This document shows positions 42,048-52,176 of a stretch of 64,000 bases of DNA, in pieces. Numbering within the stretch: position 1 is the first letter of the stretch; each line of letters opens with the position of its first letter. The DNA lies in the NCBI GenBank assembly GCA_024696005.1, contig JAILHF010000051.1, positions 310,001 through 374,000 on the forward strand. The letters are read 5' to 3'. The DNA is from Lachnospiraceae bacterium (GTDB lineage: Bacteria > Bacillota > Clostridia > Lachnospirales > Lachnospiraceae). The translations under genes were made by a program, and so were the position numbers. The notes under the pieces are model-generated. The model was not told where the DNA came from, made no database searches, and saw only the letters and a list, made by a program, of their open reading frames with translations.

Positions 42048-43037
42048 CTAAACGGAATCGTCCAGAAGTTTCTGCAGGTACTCCCGGTACGCATCCGCCT
42101 CCTTCTTCGGAGACGCGATCACGATCTCGCCTCCGAGCCCCGCCAGCCAGCCGTAAAACTGCCTGCTCACCGAAACCGTCACATTCACCCGGAAACGATC
42201 CTCGCCTTCCCTGCGGAGGATGATATCATCCCCGAAACGGTCCACGATCACGGAAGCCAGGGAATTGGCGCACTCCAGCGTGAGCTTCCGTTCCTTTCCG
42301 TCAAACATGTTGAACGCCTGCTTGGAATAAGATGCAATGTCAAAGCCTGCGAAAGCATTCCCGCCCATGCGGGCCGTCTCTGCCTCCTTCAGCTCTTTCA
42401 TGCGGTCCACCCGGTAGTGACGTATCTCTTCGCGCTGCTCGTCAAATCCGATCAGGTAATAGTTTTCGTTATTCCACATCAGATACCAGGGGCTCACACG
42501 ATAGATCCCGCCGCCTCGCTTCAGCTGCCAGGCCTTGTCAACGGTATATTCCATGTAGCGGAAGGTGATCCCCTTGCGATGCGAGATCGCGCGGTGGATG
42601 GCATCCACTGCGTAATAGATGCTCTCGTTGCTGCTCTTGGCGCGCTCCGCAACATAAACGCTGCGCTGCATCTCACCTGCTTCGTAACGCCCGGCCATGC
42701 CCTCGAGCTTTTTGATCAGTTCCCTGGATTTTTTGACACTTAAAAAACGGGAGGCCTGTACCATGTCAACAAGCATTTTGAGCTCTGCCAGCTCAAAATC
42801 CCTGGAGGCAAGGTAATACCCCCCGTTCTGTCTGGACGGATCCTGCAGGATATCGTAACCGAAATCGCACAGAGCCTGGATATCGCTGTAGATCGTCTTG
42901 CGTTCCACTGCGATCCCATCTGCCGCAAGCTTTTCGATCAGCACCCTGGTGCTGAGAGGATGCTGTTCATCCGATTCTTCCGATAGATATTTCAGAAGAT
43001 AGAGAAGCTTGAGCTTCTGGTTCTCCGATCTGGCCAT
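42048..43037 (-). CDS. WYL-domain transcriptional regulator
   Basis: 329 residues: N-terminal winged helix-turn-helix (KLLYLLKYLSEESDEQHPLS, VERKTIYSDIQALCDFGYDI), central WYL domain with YRVSPWYLMWNNENYYLIGF, and a C-terminal WCX segment. WYL proteins sense nucleic-acid-derived or other ligands. Starts three bases after the 47-residue membrane protein gene, with GGAG 10 bases before the ATG, so the two form an operon. Confidence 0.9.
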   Translation of the reverse strand: MARSENQKLKLLYLLKYLSEESDEQHPLSTRVLIEKLAADGIAVERKTIYSDIQALCDFGYDILQDPSRQNGGYYLASRDFELAELKMLVDMVQASRFLSVKKSRELIKKLEGMAGRYEAGEMQRSVYVAERAKSSNESIYYAVDAIHRAISHRKGITFRYMEYTVDKAWQLKRGGGIYRVSPWYLMWNNENYYLIGFDEQREEIRHYRVDRMKELKEAETARMGGNAFAGFDIASYSKQAFNMFDGKERKLTLECANSLASVIVDRFGDDIILRREGEDRFRVNVTVSVSRQFYGWLAGLGGEIVIASPKKEADAYREYLQKLLDDSV

Positions 43038-43040
43038 GTC

Positions 43041-43184
43041 TTACTGCTCCGCCGCTTCTTCTTTCTTATTCTTGTTCTTGCGCAGACCGAAACCGATCAG
43101 GAAAGCGATCAGGATCGTCACGGCAAAAACAGCAAATACCAGACCGTATGATAAAAATGCACTTAAAAACAACTGAAGATTCAT
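43041..43184 (-). CDS. Small single-pass membrane protein, 47 aa
   Basis: Frame MNLQLFLSAFLSYGLVFAVF...LRKNKNKKEEAAEQ: one hydrophobic helix (about residues 8-33) and a charged Lys/Glu tail that should face the cytoplasm. GAGGTGG sits 5 bases before the ATG and a good promoter lies 24 bases further up, so it is very likely translated. Function unknown; linked to the WYL regulator. Confidence 0.8.
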   Translation of the reverse strand: MNLQLFLSAFLSYGLVFAVFAVTILIAFLIGFGLRKNKNKKEEAAEQ

Positions 43185-43214
43185 TGTTCCACCTCATTGT
43201 TCACATAATGTAAG

Positions 43215-43243
43215 ATTATAGCACATTCATCCCGTGCGGGCAA
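43215..43243 (-). promoter_or_regulatory. Promoter of the 47-aa protein-WYL operon
   Basis: -35 TTGCCC (43238-43243), 17-bp spacer ending TGC, -10 TATAAT (43215-43220). Confidence 0.78.
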
Positions 43244-43248
43244 GAGCA

Positions 43249-43674
43249 TCAGCTTTCGATCCGGAACATGTTGACGATGCCGTCTGCCAGATCCTTTCCT
43301 CCCGGCGTATAGACCCTCACGTGAACGGCCACGATCGTCTTTCCCCGGCGGATCACATCGGATTCGGCATAGATCCGCTCTTCCTCCGCGGAATTGCTCA
43401 GAAAGTTCACATAGGAATCCTGCGTGACATAGGGATTGCCGTCCGCCCGCGCGGTAATGCCGGCCACGCAGTCGATCATCGTGCAGATCAGTCCGCCGTG
43501 TATCATTCCGTAGGGATTTTCGGAATTCTTTCCGATCGTCGCGCAAAGAACGCTTTTTTCGGTCGAAACGCTCTGCACTTCGATCCCGTTGTATTCCATG
43601 AACGGATTCCAGCCTTTTTCAAAGTTCATTTTCTGCTTTCCTTCTTTTTCGGGTTTTGCTGCGGGGGCTGCCAT
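43249..43674 (-). CDS. PaaI-type hotdog-fold thioesterase
   Basis: 141 residues. Hotdog core YGMIHGGLICTMIDCVAGI followed by QDSYVNFLSN and the edge strand RGKTIVAVHVRVY. Likely cleaves a small acyl- or aryl-CoA; substrate unknown. The ATG at 43672-43674 overlaps the rnhA stop (TGATG) and follows GGAAGGA by 8 bases; a second ATG 15 codons later (43629) also has AAGGA. Last gene of the pepF operon. Confidence 0.85.
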   Translation of the reverse strand: MAAPAAKPEKEGKQKMNFEKGWNPFMEYNGIEVQSVSTEKSVLCATIGKNSENPYGMIHGGLICTMIDCVAGITARADGNPYVTQDSYVNFLSNSAEEERIYAESDVIRRGKTIVAVHVRVYTPGGKDLADGIVNMFRIES

Positions 43675-44156
43675 CAATACATTCCTTCCGTGTCTTCCAA
43701 AAGCTCATTCCCGTCCGCTGCGGAGGTTGCAAGCCTGTCGCAGCGCTCATTCTCGGGATGGCCGGCATGTCCGCGCACCCAGATGAAGTTGACCCTGTGC
43801 TGCTCCTTCGCTTTCAGAAGGCGCTTCCAGAGGTCCACGTTCTTGACCTCTTCGTTCCTGCCGCGTTTCCAGCCTTTGCTGATCCAGGATTCGATCCAGT
43901 GTTCGTTAAAGGCCTTCACAAGATACTGCGAATCCGAATACAGGTCCACCTCACAGGGAAAACGCAGTTCTTCGAGTCCGACGATCGCCGCCATCAGCTC
44001 CATGCGGTTATTCGTGGTCTTCCGATAGCCGGCGCTGAGTTCCTGCTCATGCAGCGTGCCGCTTTTGTCCACAAACTGCAGCACCACGCCATATCCGCCG
44101 GGCCCGTCCGGGTTTCCCCGAGCCGCGCCGTCGGTAAAGATCGTCACCTTTGTCAT
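43674..44156 (-). CDS. rnhA: Ribonuclease HI
   Basis: 160 residues. Catalytic carboxylates in FTDGAARGNP, NNRMELMAA, YSDSQYL and NERCDRLA, with His in RGHAGHPENE. Cleaves RNA in RNA-DNA hybrids. ATGA overlap with the MutS-like gene. Confidence 0.95.
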   Translation of the reverse strand: MTKVTIFTDGAARGNPDGPGGYGVVLQFVDKSGTLHEQELSAGYRKTTNNRMELMAAIVGLEELRFPCEVDLYSDSQYLVKAFNEHWIESWISKGWKRGRNEEVKNVDLWKRLLKAKEQHRVNFIWVRGHAGHPENERCDRLATSAADGNELLEDTEGMY

Positions 44157-45823
44157 GTCCAGCAGCCCTCCTTCAGGAAATGCTCGGCCAGTTTTTCCGC
44201 GTTCTCCACGATGCCCGGTTCATAGCCCATCACACTCAGCAGCCGGATCGCATTGCGGGAAGTGGCCTTTCCGTTCTGAAGCCTGTAATTGAAGAGCACG
44301 TCCCCGTCTTTGATCTCTTCCTCGAAATGATGGTTCTCGTATTGGTCTTCCAGCAGATCGGTAAGTTCGATGTCATGCGTCGCCGCCGCGCAGAAGATGT
44401 TTTTGTCCGCCATGTGCCGAAGGATCTGCGTGGACGCGGCGATGCGCTCCACCGTATTGGTCCCCCGCAGCACCTCGTCAACAAAGCAGGCGATCCTGGC
44501 GCCCGGTTGTTCCGCCGCCTTCAGGATACGCTGCATGGCCTTGATCTCGACCATGAAATAACTCTCCTGCTGCTCGAGATTGTCCCTGAGCGACATGGAG
44601 GTATAGATGCGGTGGAACTCCGTATGGAATTCGTCCGCACAGGCAAAATAGAAATCCTGTGCCAGAAGCTGGTTCAGCGCGATCGTCTTTAAGAAGGTGG
44701 ATTTTCCCGAAGCGTTGGACCCCGTAAGCAGCATGCAGCCCGAGAGTTGATAGCTGTTCTTCACGGGTTCCTCGATCAGGGGATGATAAAGCTGCCCTGC
44801 GGCTTCGGTCTTATCAAAGACCGGCACGCAGACATCCTCCAGGGCATCCATGTAGGAACCGACCGCGATCAGCGCCTCGATGTATCCCAGTTTCCCGTGC
44901 ACGGTATCAACTTCTTCCCGATGCTCCTGCATCTGCCGGATCATGTTGTAAAAAAAGATCAGGTCAAAATGCAGGATCATCTTGAGGTAATCCGCCAGAA
45001 TCCCCATCGGGTCTCCGGTCTGCGCATCTCCGGAAAAGACGGCACCGGAACCGCGCTTAAAGCCGCGAAGCTTCTTTAACGCCGCTTTCAGCTCGCCGCA
45101 TTCTTCCGAAAAGGGTCCCGGATCCATCGCTGCGATCTTCTCACCGGCCCTGATGTCCCGCATCACGTGCTTCAAGGTCACGAAATAGGCCTGCACCTTT
45201 CCTTTGGTGCGGTAGTACCAGGCGATGTTGAATACCATCACCAGGATCAGAAAGGGGATCCCCGCGTCCGGCTTCAGAAGGATCAGTGCTACGGCGGCCG
45301 CCAGAAGGATCGGCGCCACAAAATGATAACGGAGGGTCGGGTCCTCCTTCAGCGTATCAGCGAAATGCAGATAATCATAAAGGGAATAGCGTTCGTTCTT
45401 TCCCATCATGGCAAAGAAGAGCCGGAGCTTATCACGCAGCTCTCCGTTTTCCCGTAAAAAGGAAATCTGCTCCGCGCGCTTCTTCAGTTCCTCCTCCGAA
45501 AACAGCGGGCTGCGCAGCAGATGATAGAGAAGTTCCTCGCCCGCGGAGGACCGGCAAAGGTTCATCTCTGCAAAGAGCCGTCCCAGTTCCAGATCCGAAG
45601 CCGTGATGTCATCGATGGAATCGTCGTTTCTGTGTTCCCGGAAATAGGCGGGGATGCACTCGGCCCGAACCGCACTGATCTCCTGCGTGCAACGCTTCCC
45701 GTATGTTCTTTTCAGCTCCGCCCTCATGTCACGGATGAAACGTTTTTTCTCAAAGAACCCCAGAACGGCGACAATGGCCGCGACAGCCGCAAACAGCAAA
45801 AAAACCGTTATTATTTCTTCCAT
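44153..45823 (-). CDS. Membrane-anchored MutS-family ATPase
   Basis: 556 residues. N-terminal membrane helix (residues ~3-23) and two central ones (~168-203: FVAPILLAAAVALILL, FLILVMVFNIAWYY), a helical lever-like middle, and a C-terminal MutS domain V ATPase: Walker A TGSNASGKST, Walker B CFVDEVLRGTN, THDIEL. The mismatch-recognition and connector domains of MutS are absent. It groups with uncharacterised membrane MutS-like proteins rather than repair MutS. Overlaps rnhA by ATGA. Confidence 0.88.
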   Translation of the reverse strand: MEEIITVFLLFAAVAAIVAVLGFFEKKRFIRDMRAELKRTYGKRCTQEISAVRAECIPAYFREHRNDDSIDDITASDLELGRLFAEMNLCRSSAGEELLYHLLRSPLFSEEELKKRAEQISFLRENGELRDKLRLFFAMMGKNERYSLYDYLHFADTLKEDPTLRYHFVAPILLAAAVALILLKPDAGIPFLILVMVFNIAWYYRTKGKVQAYFVTLKHVMRDIRAGEKIAAMDPGPFSEECGELKAALKKLRGFKRGSGAVFSGDAQTGDPMGILADYLKMILHFDLIFFYNMIRQMQEHREEVDTVHGKLGYIEALIAVGSYMDALEDVCVPVFDKTEAAGQLYHPLIEEPVKNSYQLSGCMLLTGSNASGKSTFLKTIALNQLLAQDFYFACADEFHTEFHRIYTSMSLRDNLEQQESYFMVEIKAMQRILKAAEQPGARIACFVDEVLRGTNTVERIAASTQILRHMADKNIFCAAATHDIELTDLLEDQYENHHFEEEIKDGDVLFNYRLQNGKATSRNAIRLLSVMGYEPGIVENAEKLAEHFLKEGCWT

Positions 45824-45826
45824 CTG

Positions 45827-46234
45827 TTACCCCTTGAAATCCGGCCCGAAGCTCTTCGGCAGAAGCTCTTCGAGGGTATATGCCTCAAAATCATCAACGG
45901 ATGTCCCCACAAGGACGCGCATTTCGGAGGGTTCCGAAAACTCCCGAAGCACCTGCCTGCATACACCGCAGGGATATGCCATGTTGAGACGCTCCCCGCT
46001 GCCGCCGGTGATCGCGATCGCCGTAAAACGCTTCTTGCCTTCACTGACCGCCTTGAACACGGCCGTCCGCTCCGCACAGCAGGTAGCGCCGTATGAGGCG
46101 TTTTCCACATTGCAGCCGAGTGTCACACTCTCATCTTCCCCGAGCAGGGCTGCCCCTACCTGATAATCCGAATAAGGCGCGTATGACATTCTTCTGGCCG
46201 CCAGAGCAAGCCGCATCAGATCCTTATCTTTCAT
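45827..46234 (-). CDS. cdd: Cytidine deaminase
   Basis: 135 residues. Zinc site CAERTA (Cys and catalytic Glu) and PCGVCRQVL, with NVENASYGATC. Converts cytidine or deoxycytidine to uridine forms. The ATG at 46232-46234 overlaps the end of surE by 11 bases. Confidence 0.95.
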   Translation of the reverse strand: MKDKDLMRLALAARRMSYAPYSDYQVGAALLGEDESVTLGCNVENASYGATCCAERTAVFKAVSEGKKRFTAIAITGGSGERLNMAYPCGVCRQVLREFSEPSEMRVLVGTSVDDFEAYTLEELLPKSFGPDFKG

Positions 46235-46964
46235 AATCCACCCCCGATACCATGTTCTGAACCCTTCCGATCGAAATATAACCCGCAAGCAATGCCTCGA
46301 TATCCGATCCTTCCGGGACCCCCTCTCTTATGGGAATGCCGTTTACGGTAAGCCATTCCCCTTCCGGCGCAGCTTCCGCGGTATAATTGTCCCTGTAAAA
46401 CTGCACGGCCGCCGGCTTCCGGTCCCAAAGGATTCCTTTGCACTCCGATGGCGCACAGCCCGGGATGTTCACATTCCAGATCCCGCTCGTATCCGGCTCT
46501 TTGGCAAGCAGAAGCCGCATGATCTCCGGCAGGCGTTCCACCGCCAGCTCATTCGATATGTATGCTTCGTTGGAAAACGCGAAGGACGGGATCCCGTTCA
46601 TCGCTCCCTCCATCGCCGCGCCTACCGTCCCCGAATAGATGATGTCAAAGCCGCTGTTGAAGCCCCAGTTCATCCCGGAGAAAAGCACATCCGGACGCCT
46701 GTCCTTCATCAGATGCGCCAATGCGATCTTTACGCAGTCGGCGGGCGTTCCTCCAATCGAATACGCTTTGGTGACCTTTGCGGCAAAAGTCTCTTCCTTT
46801 ACCGCGATCTTTTCGTTCAGGGTGATCCTCTGGCTCATGGCGCTGCACTGCTCTGCCGGCGCGACCACCCATATCTCGTTATTCCCGAGCGATCCGGCCG
46901 CCTCTGCGAGCAGCCGTATCCCTTCCGCCCGGATCCCGTCGTCATTCGTGATCAGAATCCGCAT
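46224..46964 (-). CDS. surE: 5'/3'-nucleotidase SurE
   Basis: 246 residues. MRILITNDDGIRAEGI supplies the metal-binding Asp pair; VVAPAEQCSAMS, FSGMNWGFNSGFDIIYSGTVGAA are the family core. Hydrolyses nucleoside monophosphates. GGAGTGAGG before the ATG; overlaps cdd downstream, forming a nucleotide-salvage pair. Confidence 0.95.
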   Translation of the reverse strand: MRILITNDDGIRAEGIRLLAEAAGSLGNNEIWVVAPAEQCSAMSQRITLNEKIAVKEETFAAKVTKAYSIGGTPADCVKIALAHLMKDRRPDVLFSGMNWGFNSGFDIIYSGTVGAAMEGAMNGIPSFAFSNEAYISNELAVERLPEIMRLLLAKEPDTSGIWNVNIPGCAPSECKGILWDRKPAAVQFYRDNYTAEAAPEGEWLTVNGIPIREGVPEGSDIEALLAGYISIGRVQNMVSGVDYER

Positions 46965-46992
46965 TCCTCACTCCTTTTCGAATCCGCATCCG

Positions 46993-47520
46993 TCAGGATC
47001 TGTTTTCCATGACGGCACGGTAGTATTCCATGTCCTCCGGACTGAAGCAGACGATCATAACCTCCATCTCGTAATCCGCATGGGCATCCAGCCAGTTCAC
47101 GATGGCCTTCAGCGCCACCACCGCCGCCTTGTCTTTCGGATAGCCATACACCCCGGTCGAGATGCAGGGAAAAGCGACACGGTGCAGATCATTCTCCGCC
47201 GCAAGATCGAGAGAGGCATTGTAACAGCTGTACAAAAGGGCTGCGTCCTCCGCTTTTCCCGAATAGACCGGGCCCACCGTATGGATCACGTGTTTTGCCG
47301 CAAGCCGGTATCCCTTCGTGATCTTGGCCTTTCCGGTCTCACAGCCGCCAAGCGTCTTGCACTCTGCAAGTAGCTCCGGCCCGGCCGCCCTGTGGATCGC
47401 TCCGTCCACGCCGCCCCCGCCGAGCAGGGAAGAATTTGCCGCGTTAACGATCGCATCCGCCGGAACAAGGGTGATATCCCCCACGGAAAACAAGATGCGG
47501 TTCTTTCTTTTTTCGCTCAT
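46993..47520 (-). CDS. Macro-domain O-acetyl-ADP-ribose deacetylase
   Basis: 175 residues. [20 protein letters not shown] and [10 protein letters not shown] are the two ADP-ribose loops of the YmdB/MacroD type. Removes O-acetyl-ADP-ribose or ADP-ribose marks. GAGAGGTGGCGG before the ATG. Second gene of the pepF operon. Confidence 0.94.
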   Translation of the reverse strand: MSEKRKNRILFSVGDITLVPADAIVNAANSSLLGGGGVDGAIHRAAGPELLAECKTLGGCETGKAKITKGYRLAAKHVIHTVGPVYSGKAEDAALLYSCYNASLDLAAENDLHRVAFPCISTGVYGYPKDKAAVVALKAIVNWLDAHADYEMEVMIVCFSPEDMEYYRAVMENRS

Positions 47521-47531
47521 TCCGCCACCTC

Positions 47532-49202
47532 TCAGAGAAGCTTTTTCATTCCCGCAACCAGCTCACTGATGCAGTTTTCGTCAAAAGGCGAACGAAGCCC
47601 CACCGCATGCAGCTCATTCTCATAGAAATCGCTGACGGAAAGAGCGCAGAGCTTCAGATAACGCTGCCATGCATCCTTTCGGTCCTGTTCCATCAAAAGC
47701 CTGAACTGCATTGCGCAGACACTGGCCAGTACATAATCGATGTAATAGAAGGGCATGTCGAAGATATGGCTCTGCCTCTGCCACCAGCCGCCTTCCCCAA
47801 AGAAAGGATCGGCGTCATAATCCAGCCAGGGACGGTATTGCGCTTCCAGCTCCTTCCACACCGCCTTGCGCTCCGCAGGCGTAAGCTCCGGCTTTTCGTA
47901 CACGATATGCTGGAATTCATCGACCATGCAGCCGTAGGGGAGAAAGGTCATGGAATCTTCCAGGTGCATGAGCATGTAATCCTCCGAACGATCCCCGAAG
48001 AAATTTTTCATCCAGCCGTAGGTAAAGTATTCCATGGACATGGAATGGATCTCGGCCGTTTCCATCGTGAGGTCGTTATGCTCCCGGATGGGATCGTTCC
48101 TTGTCAGATACCCCTGGAACGCATGCCCGCACTCGTGCGTGATCACATCCACATCCCCGGAGGTGCCGTTGAAATTCGCAAAGATGAAAGGCGCCTTGTA
48201 ATCCGGGATGAAAGTCATGTAACCGCCGGCCTGTTTGTTTTTTCTTCCGAGCACATCAAAGAGCTCGTGTTCCTGCATGAAATCAAAGAACTCCGCCGTC
48301 TCGGGAGAAAGCTCGTGATACATCTTCCGTCCGGCCTCGAGGATCTCTTCGGGGCTTCCGGAAGGTCTGGGATTACCCTGCGTGAAAAAGACGTCATTAT
48401 CGTAACACAAAAGCTTTTCCACGCCGATGCGTGCGCGGCGCCTCTCCTGAAGTTCGCAAACAAGCGGCACAAATTCCTCCTTGACCCGTTTGCGGAATCC
48501 TTCGACCATCTCCCGGTCGTAACTGTTGCGGTTCATCCGGTAATAGCCCAGCTCCACATAGTCCTTGTAACCCATCACGCGGGCCTGCTCCGTGCGGTTC
48601 TTGACCATCTTGTCATAGATCTCGTCGATCTCGGCGGTCACGCTTTGGAAATAAGCACTGAGTGCTTTCCAGGCACGCTTTCTGTGCTCGCGGTCCTCAT
48701 GCGTCAGATGCGGACGCAGAAGGCTGATGTTATAGATCTCGCCTTCGAACTCGATCTTTGCGGTCGCGATCAGCTTGTCATAACGGCTGATCAGTTTGTT
48801 TTCCTCCTCCACGAGCGGAATGATCTTTTCATCCATGGCCTTCAGGGCGATCTCGATATTTTTGAATGCGACCGGCCCGATCTTCTCTTCCAGATACGCA
48901 CGGAAGGGCGACTCAAAAAGCGCCTTCTTGTATTGATTATCCGTTTCATAAAACACGGCGCGGAAACCGTTATAATATTCATCCTCTGCTTCGTAGAACG
49001 GATCGGTCGTGTCAATGCTGTGACGGACCTCGGACAGGACCATCGACGTTATGATCCGGTCCGTAAAGGCATAATAGTCCTGATGGATGGCGAACTGTTC
49101 CTCTCCGCTTTTTGCGTTCCGGAGTTTATCCGTGAGCTCCGCCATGCGCTCTTTCATTTCTTCGGTTTTGATCCGTTCATACGGCATTTCGTTAAATTTC
49201 AT
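47532..49202 (-). CDS. M3 family oligoendopeptidase (PepF-like)
   Basis: 556 residues. Zinc site HECGHAFQ (HExxH) in [16 protein letters not shown], with the third-ligand Glu in [11 protein letters not shown]. Cytoplasmic peptide degradation. The ATG at 49200-49202 begins [15 protein letters not shown]; upstream in-frame codons lie in the promoter region. First gene of the operon running to 43249. Confidence 0.92.
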   Translation of the reverse strand: MKFNEMPYERIKTEEMKERMAELTDKLRNAKSGEEQFAIHQDYYAFTDRIITSMVLSEVRHSIDTTDPFYEAEDEYYNGFRAVFYETDNQYKKALFESPFRAYLEEKIGPVAFKNIEIALKAMDEKIIPLVEEENKLISRYDKLIATAKIEFEGEIYNISLLRPHLTHEDREHRKRAWKALSAYFQSVTAEIDEIYDKMVKNRTEQARVMGYKDYVELGYYRMNRNSYDREMVEGFRKRVKEEFVPLVCELQERRRARIGVEKLLCYDNDVFFTQGNPRPSGSPEEILEAGRKMYHELSPETAEFFDFMQEHELFDVLGRKNKQAGGYMTFIPDYKAPFIFANFNGTSGDVDVITHECGHAFQGYLTRNDPIREHNDLTMETAEIHSMSMEYFTYGWMKNFFGDRSEDYMLMHLEDSMTFLPYGCMVDEFQHIVYEKPELTPAERKAVWKELEAQYRPWLDYDADPFFGEGGWWQRQSHIFDMPFYYIDYVLASVCAMQFRLLMEQDRKDAWQRYLKLCALSVSDFYENELHAVGLRSPFDENCISELVAGMKKLL

Positions 49203-49301
49203 CCGTCTCTTTCCTCCTCCTGCAGCCTTCCCTGAAACATCCGAAAGCGCGCATCCGCTCGACTCCCGACGATGCAAAAGGCACAGGCCGCACTGTTGTT
49301 C

Positions 49302-49331
49302 ATTATACCGCAATTGCAAGTCAAAAAGCAA
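49302..49331 (-). promoter_or_regulatory. Promoter of the pepF operon
   Basis: -35 TTGCTT (49326-49331), 18-bp spacer, -10 TATAAT (49302-49307). Leader of about 95 nt. Confidence 0.7.
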
Positions 49332-49358
49332 GAAAGCCAGCCCAAGCGTCGGCCCGTA

Positions 49359-49380
49359 GCCACGCAGCGAAGTGCGTGGC
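49359..49380 (-). repeat. Inverted repeat between the pseudogene and pepF
   Basis: GCCACGCA/TGCGTGGC (49359-49366 with 49373-49380) with a CTTCGC-type loop and no following U-tract. A similar GTGC-GAA-GCAC hairpin occurs at 52220-52230. Confidence 0.6.
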
Positions 49381-49406
49381 TCGGGACTGAACAGTAACCA
49401 AGTCAC

Positions 49407-50939
49407 TTACAACGGCTTCAACTCCCCGTTTTCCACCAGACAGGGGCCGATACCGGGCATGTAGAGGACCAGGATATGTGCCTCATAGGGCCAGGTATTT
49501 GGCCTGTACCAGGTTCCGTCCTGGTATTCCGGATAGTAGGTTGTCATGTAGTGTATCAGTGCATTGTAAAACTGCATGTCGTCATTATTGATGTAGCTGT
49601 TGTAATATCCTGGCACATCATAATCCCTGACGAAATCTTCAAGATTGGCAATCCCATAATCAAAGTAACCCTCCATATATTCGTCAATGCCTATCGCAAA
49701 ACCATAACTGTAAATGACCTTTGAGGGATCCTTTCCGCTACCGAGGCATTTCGTTTTTTTCATGTACCGGTAGCAGGCATCATACAGCTCCCTGCCGACC
49801 CGGACCAGTTCTCTTGTTCCGCCTATGCTATCGTAAACATTTCCGTATCCGAAATCCTCCTCGCCAAAGGGAACATCCAGGATCGGCACGCCGGGGTCAT
49901 CTCCATCCACGGTATGTATCGCCCAGCAGATCTCCGTGCGGTCTCCGTTGTCGGTGATCACGACATTGAATTCCCCGATATCCTCATATCCTTTCGCCGC
50001 TCCGTGGTAAGCCACGCTGTGTCCGTTGCTGTTATCTTCCCCGCTGTATTTCAGGCCCAGCTTTTTCAGCCTCTTCTCGAAGTCCGTTGTATCGATGCTG
50101 TCAAAGGACATGAAGGCCAGCTGGCTGTAAAACTCCTCATCCGGCACCCCCCAGGTCGGCCACGCCGAACGCTGCGGCCACCTCTTCAAACAGCCCGGCA
50201 TGACCCACGCGCTGTGCGATCTCTTCGAAATCATCCCGGTACTTCTCCTGTTCCATCTCGTAATCGGATACATCGACGGGTGCAGGATCGTCCTGCTGAG
50301 CGGAAGGAGTCGGGGTCGGTTTGGCAGTCTGCCCGTTCCCGCTGCCCGAAGAAGGCGTCTGCGCCGAGGCCAGTGCAGCATCCGCATCCGGATACTGCTG
50401 CGTTGCCAGCTTGTACTGCCCCGTCACATAGACCGGCTTCGTAAAGTTATAAAACCTGCAAAGTTCCTCAAAAACAGAAGTGACGTTCTCTCCCAGATCG
50501 GAATGTGTGCTGCCTCCGGCTTCCACAATGGCGTCCGTGCTCTCGATCTCCGATTCAACGCCGGCCCAGTTGATGCTTCCGCTTCCTCGGGCGTCACCTC
50601 CTGGATCTGCAGAACGGTACCCTCGTTATCATAGATATACTGCGGATATCCGTTACCGTCCGTTGTCTGCGAGACCGCTTCGATCGGGGCTACCCAAAGA
50701 TTTCCCGCATGCACGCCTTCTTCGTCCTCGTCGTCCTCATCGTCTTTTTCTCTCTCTTCCTGCTGCTCCTCTCCGTCTTCCACGGGCTCGCCCCCGTCGA
50801 TCAGGACCCAGAGCAGGCCGAACAGTACAAAAAGCACACCGAATACAATGGCGACGATCGGAAGCGCTTTCTTTTTCTTTTTTATGAGAAAAAAGATCCC
50901 GATACCCTGTAACAAAATTCAGATGATCAAAAACAGCAT
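49407..50939 (-). pseudogene. Broken gene for a membrane-anchored acidic protein of unknown function
   Basis: Three lesions interrupt one gene of about 510 codons. A strong GGAGG lies 8 bases before the ATG at 50937-50939, but the seventh codon is TGA (50919-50921), where a Trp codon would continue the hydrophobic N-terminus. The frame then runs through a membrane helix and an Asp/Glu-rich linker to EVTPEEA, shifts near 50573-50582 (continuing SINWAGVESEIES), and shifts again at a run of six G (50147-50152; five would restore DLGVPDEEFYSQLAF). The last part ends at 49407. No domain recognised. Either decay or assembly errors explain this. Confidence 0.8.
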
Positions 50940-51060
50940 TTGGGTTCCTCCGATCCCGAATGGTTTGTCGTATGCAACATTGAGAGTATATCACAAAGTG
51001 ACGGCTCATACCACAACGTTTTTCAGATGTGACTGACCACGGGAACGTGATCGGCACAGC

Positions 51061-51089
51061 AAAAAGGGCAGTCCGCAAGGGACTGCCCT
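51061..51089 (-). terminator. Intrinsic terminator of the butyrate operon
   Basis: 10-bp stem AGGGCAGTCC/GGACTGCCCT (51080-51089 with 51065-51074), small loop, then TTTTT. 28 bases after the etfA stop. Confidence 0.93.
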
Positions 51090-51117
51090 GAAAGAAATGT
51101 ACTTAGGAAGCTGCGGC

Positions 51118-52176
51118 TCAGCCCGCTGCTTTCTTGGCCTTCTCAGCCTTGATCGCTGCGGTAAGCTGGGGAACGATCTTGTTCAGGTCGCCTACCACGC
51201 CGTAGTCAGCCACATCAAAGATCGGAGCATCCTCGTCCTTGTTGATGGCAACGATGATGTCGCTCTCTTCCATGCCGGCCACGTGCTGGATCGCACCGGA
51301 GATGCCGATCGCGAAATACAGGTTCGGACGAACGGTCTTGCCGGTCTGGCCTACCTGAAGGTCCTTGGGCTTCCAGCCCGCATCCACTACCGCACGGGAG
51401 CAGGAAACGGTTCCGCCCAGAGCCTCTGCCAGCTCTTCGAGGATCTTGAAGTTCTCGGGAGAGCCTACACCACGGCCGCCGGAAACCAGGATCTTGGCAT
51501 CCATGATATCCACGGTATCGGAAACAGCCTTGACAACCTCCTTGATCGTTACATAACGGTCATTGGCGGTAAAGCCGGGGTTGAACTCGATGATCTCTGC
51601 CTTTTTGCCGGCAATGGGATCGATCTTCTGCATAACACCGGGACGCACGGTAGCCATCTGGGGACGGTTGTCCGGGCAGGCGATCGTTGCGATGGTGTTG
51701 CCGCCGAATGCGGGACGGGTCATCAGAAGCTGATTGTGCTTCTGCTCATTCTCCTTGCCGGGAATGGGATTCAGAGGGAAGTCTCCGATATCCAGCTGCG
51801 TGCAGTCAGCGGTAAGACCGGTAGCAACACGTGCGGAAACGGTAGGTCCCAGGTCACGTCCGATCGCGGTAGCACCCACGAGAACGATCTCGGGCTTGTA
51901 CTCATTGATGACGCTGCTCAGAGCATGTGCATAAGGCTCGGTACGATACTCCTTCAGTTCGGGATCGTCCACAACGATGACCTTGTCTGCGCCGTACTCG
52001 GCAAGACGGTCTGCCAGTCCCTTGATGCCGGAACCGATCAGAACAGCGGTAACCTCGGTCTTCAAAGGCTCAGCGAGGTCTCTCGCCTTGCCCAGCAGTT
52101 CAAAAGCAATAGGGCTGATTTCATTGTCTACCTGCTGTGCGAAGACATATACGCCCTTGTAATCTTCTAATGCCAT
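51118..52176 (-). CDS. etfA: Electron transfer flavoprotein subunit alpha
   Basis: 352 residues. C-terminal FAD domain with [31 protein letters not shown] and [17 protein letters not shown]. With EtfB and Bcd it should couple crotonyl-CoA reduction to ferredoxin reduction by electron bifurcation, as shown for clostridial homologues. The ATG at 52174-52176 begins [15 protein letters not shown], after AAGGAG. Separated from etfB by an unusual 187-base structured gap. Confidence 0.96.
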   Translation of the reverse strand: MALEDYKGVYVFAQQVDNEISPIAFELLGKARDLAEPLKTEVTAVLIGSGIKGLADRLAEYGADKVIVVDDPELKEYRTEPYAHALSSVINEYKPEIVLVGATAIGRDLGPTVSARVATGLTADCTQLDIGDFPLNPIPGKENEQKHNQLLMTRPAFGGNTIATIACPDNRPQMATVRPGVMQKIDPIAGKKAEIIEFNPGFTANDRYVTIKEVVKAVSDTVDIMDAKILVSGGRGVGSPENFKILEELAEALGGTVSCSRAVVDAGWKPKDLQVGQTGKTVRPNLYFAIGISGAIQHVAGMEESDIIVAINKDEDAPIFDVADYGVVGDLNKIVPQLTAAIKAEKAKKAAG

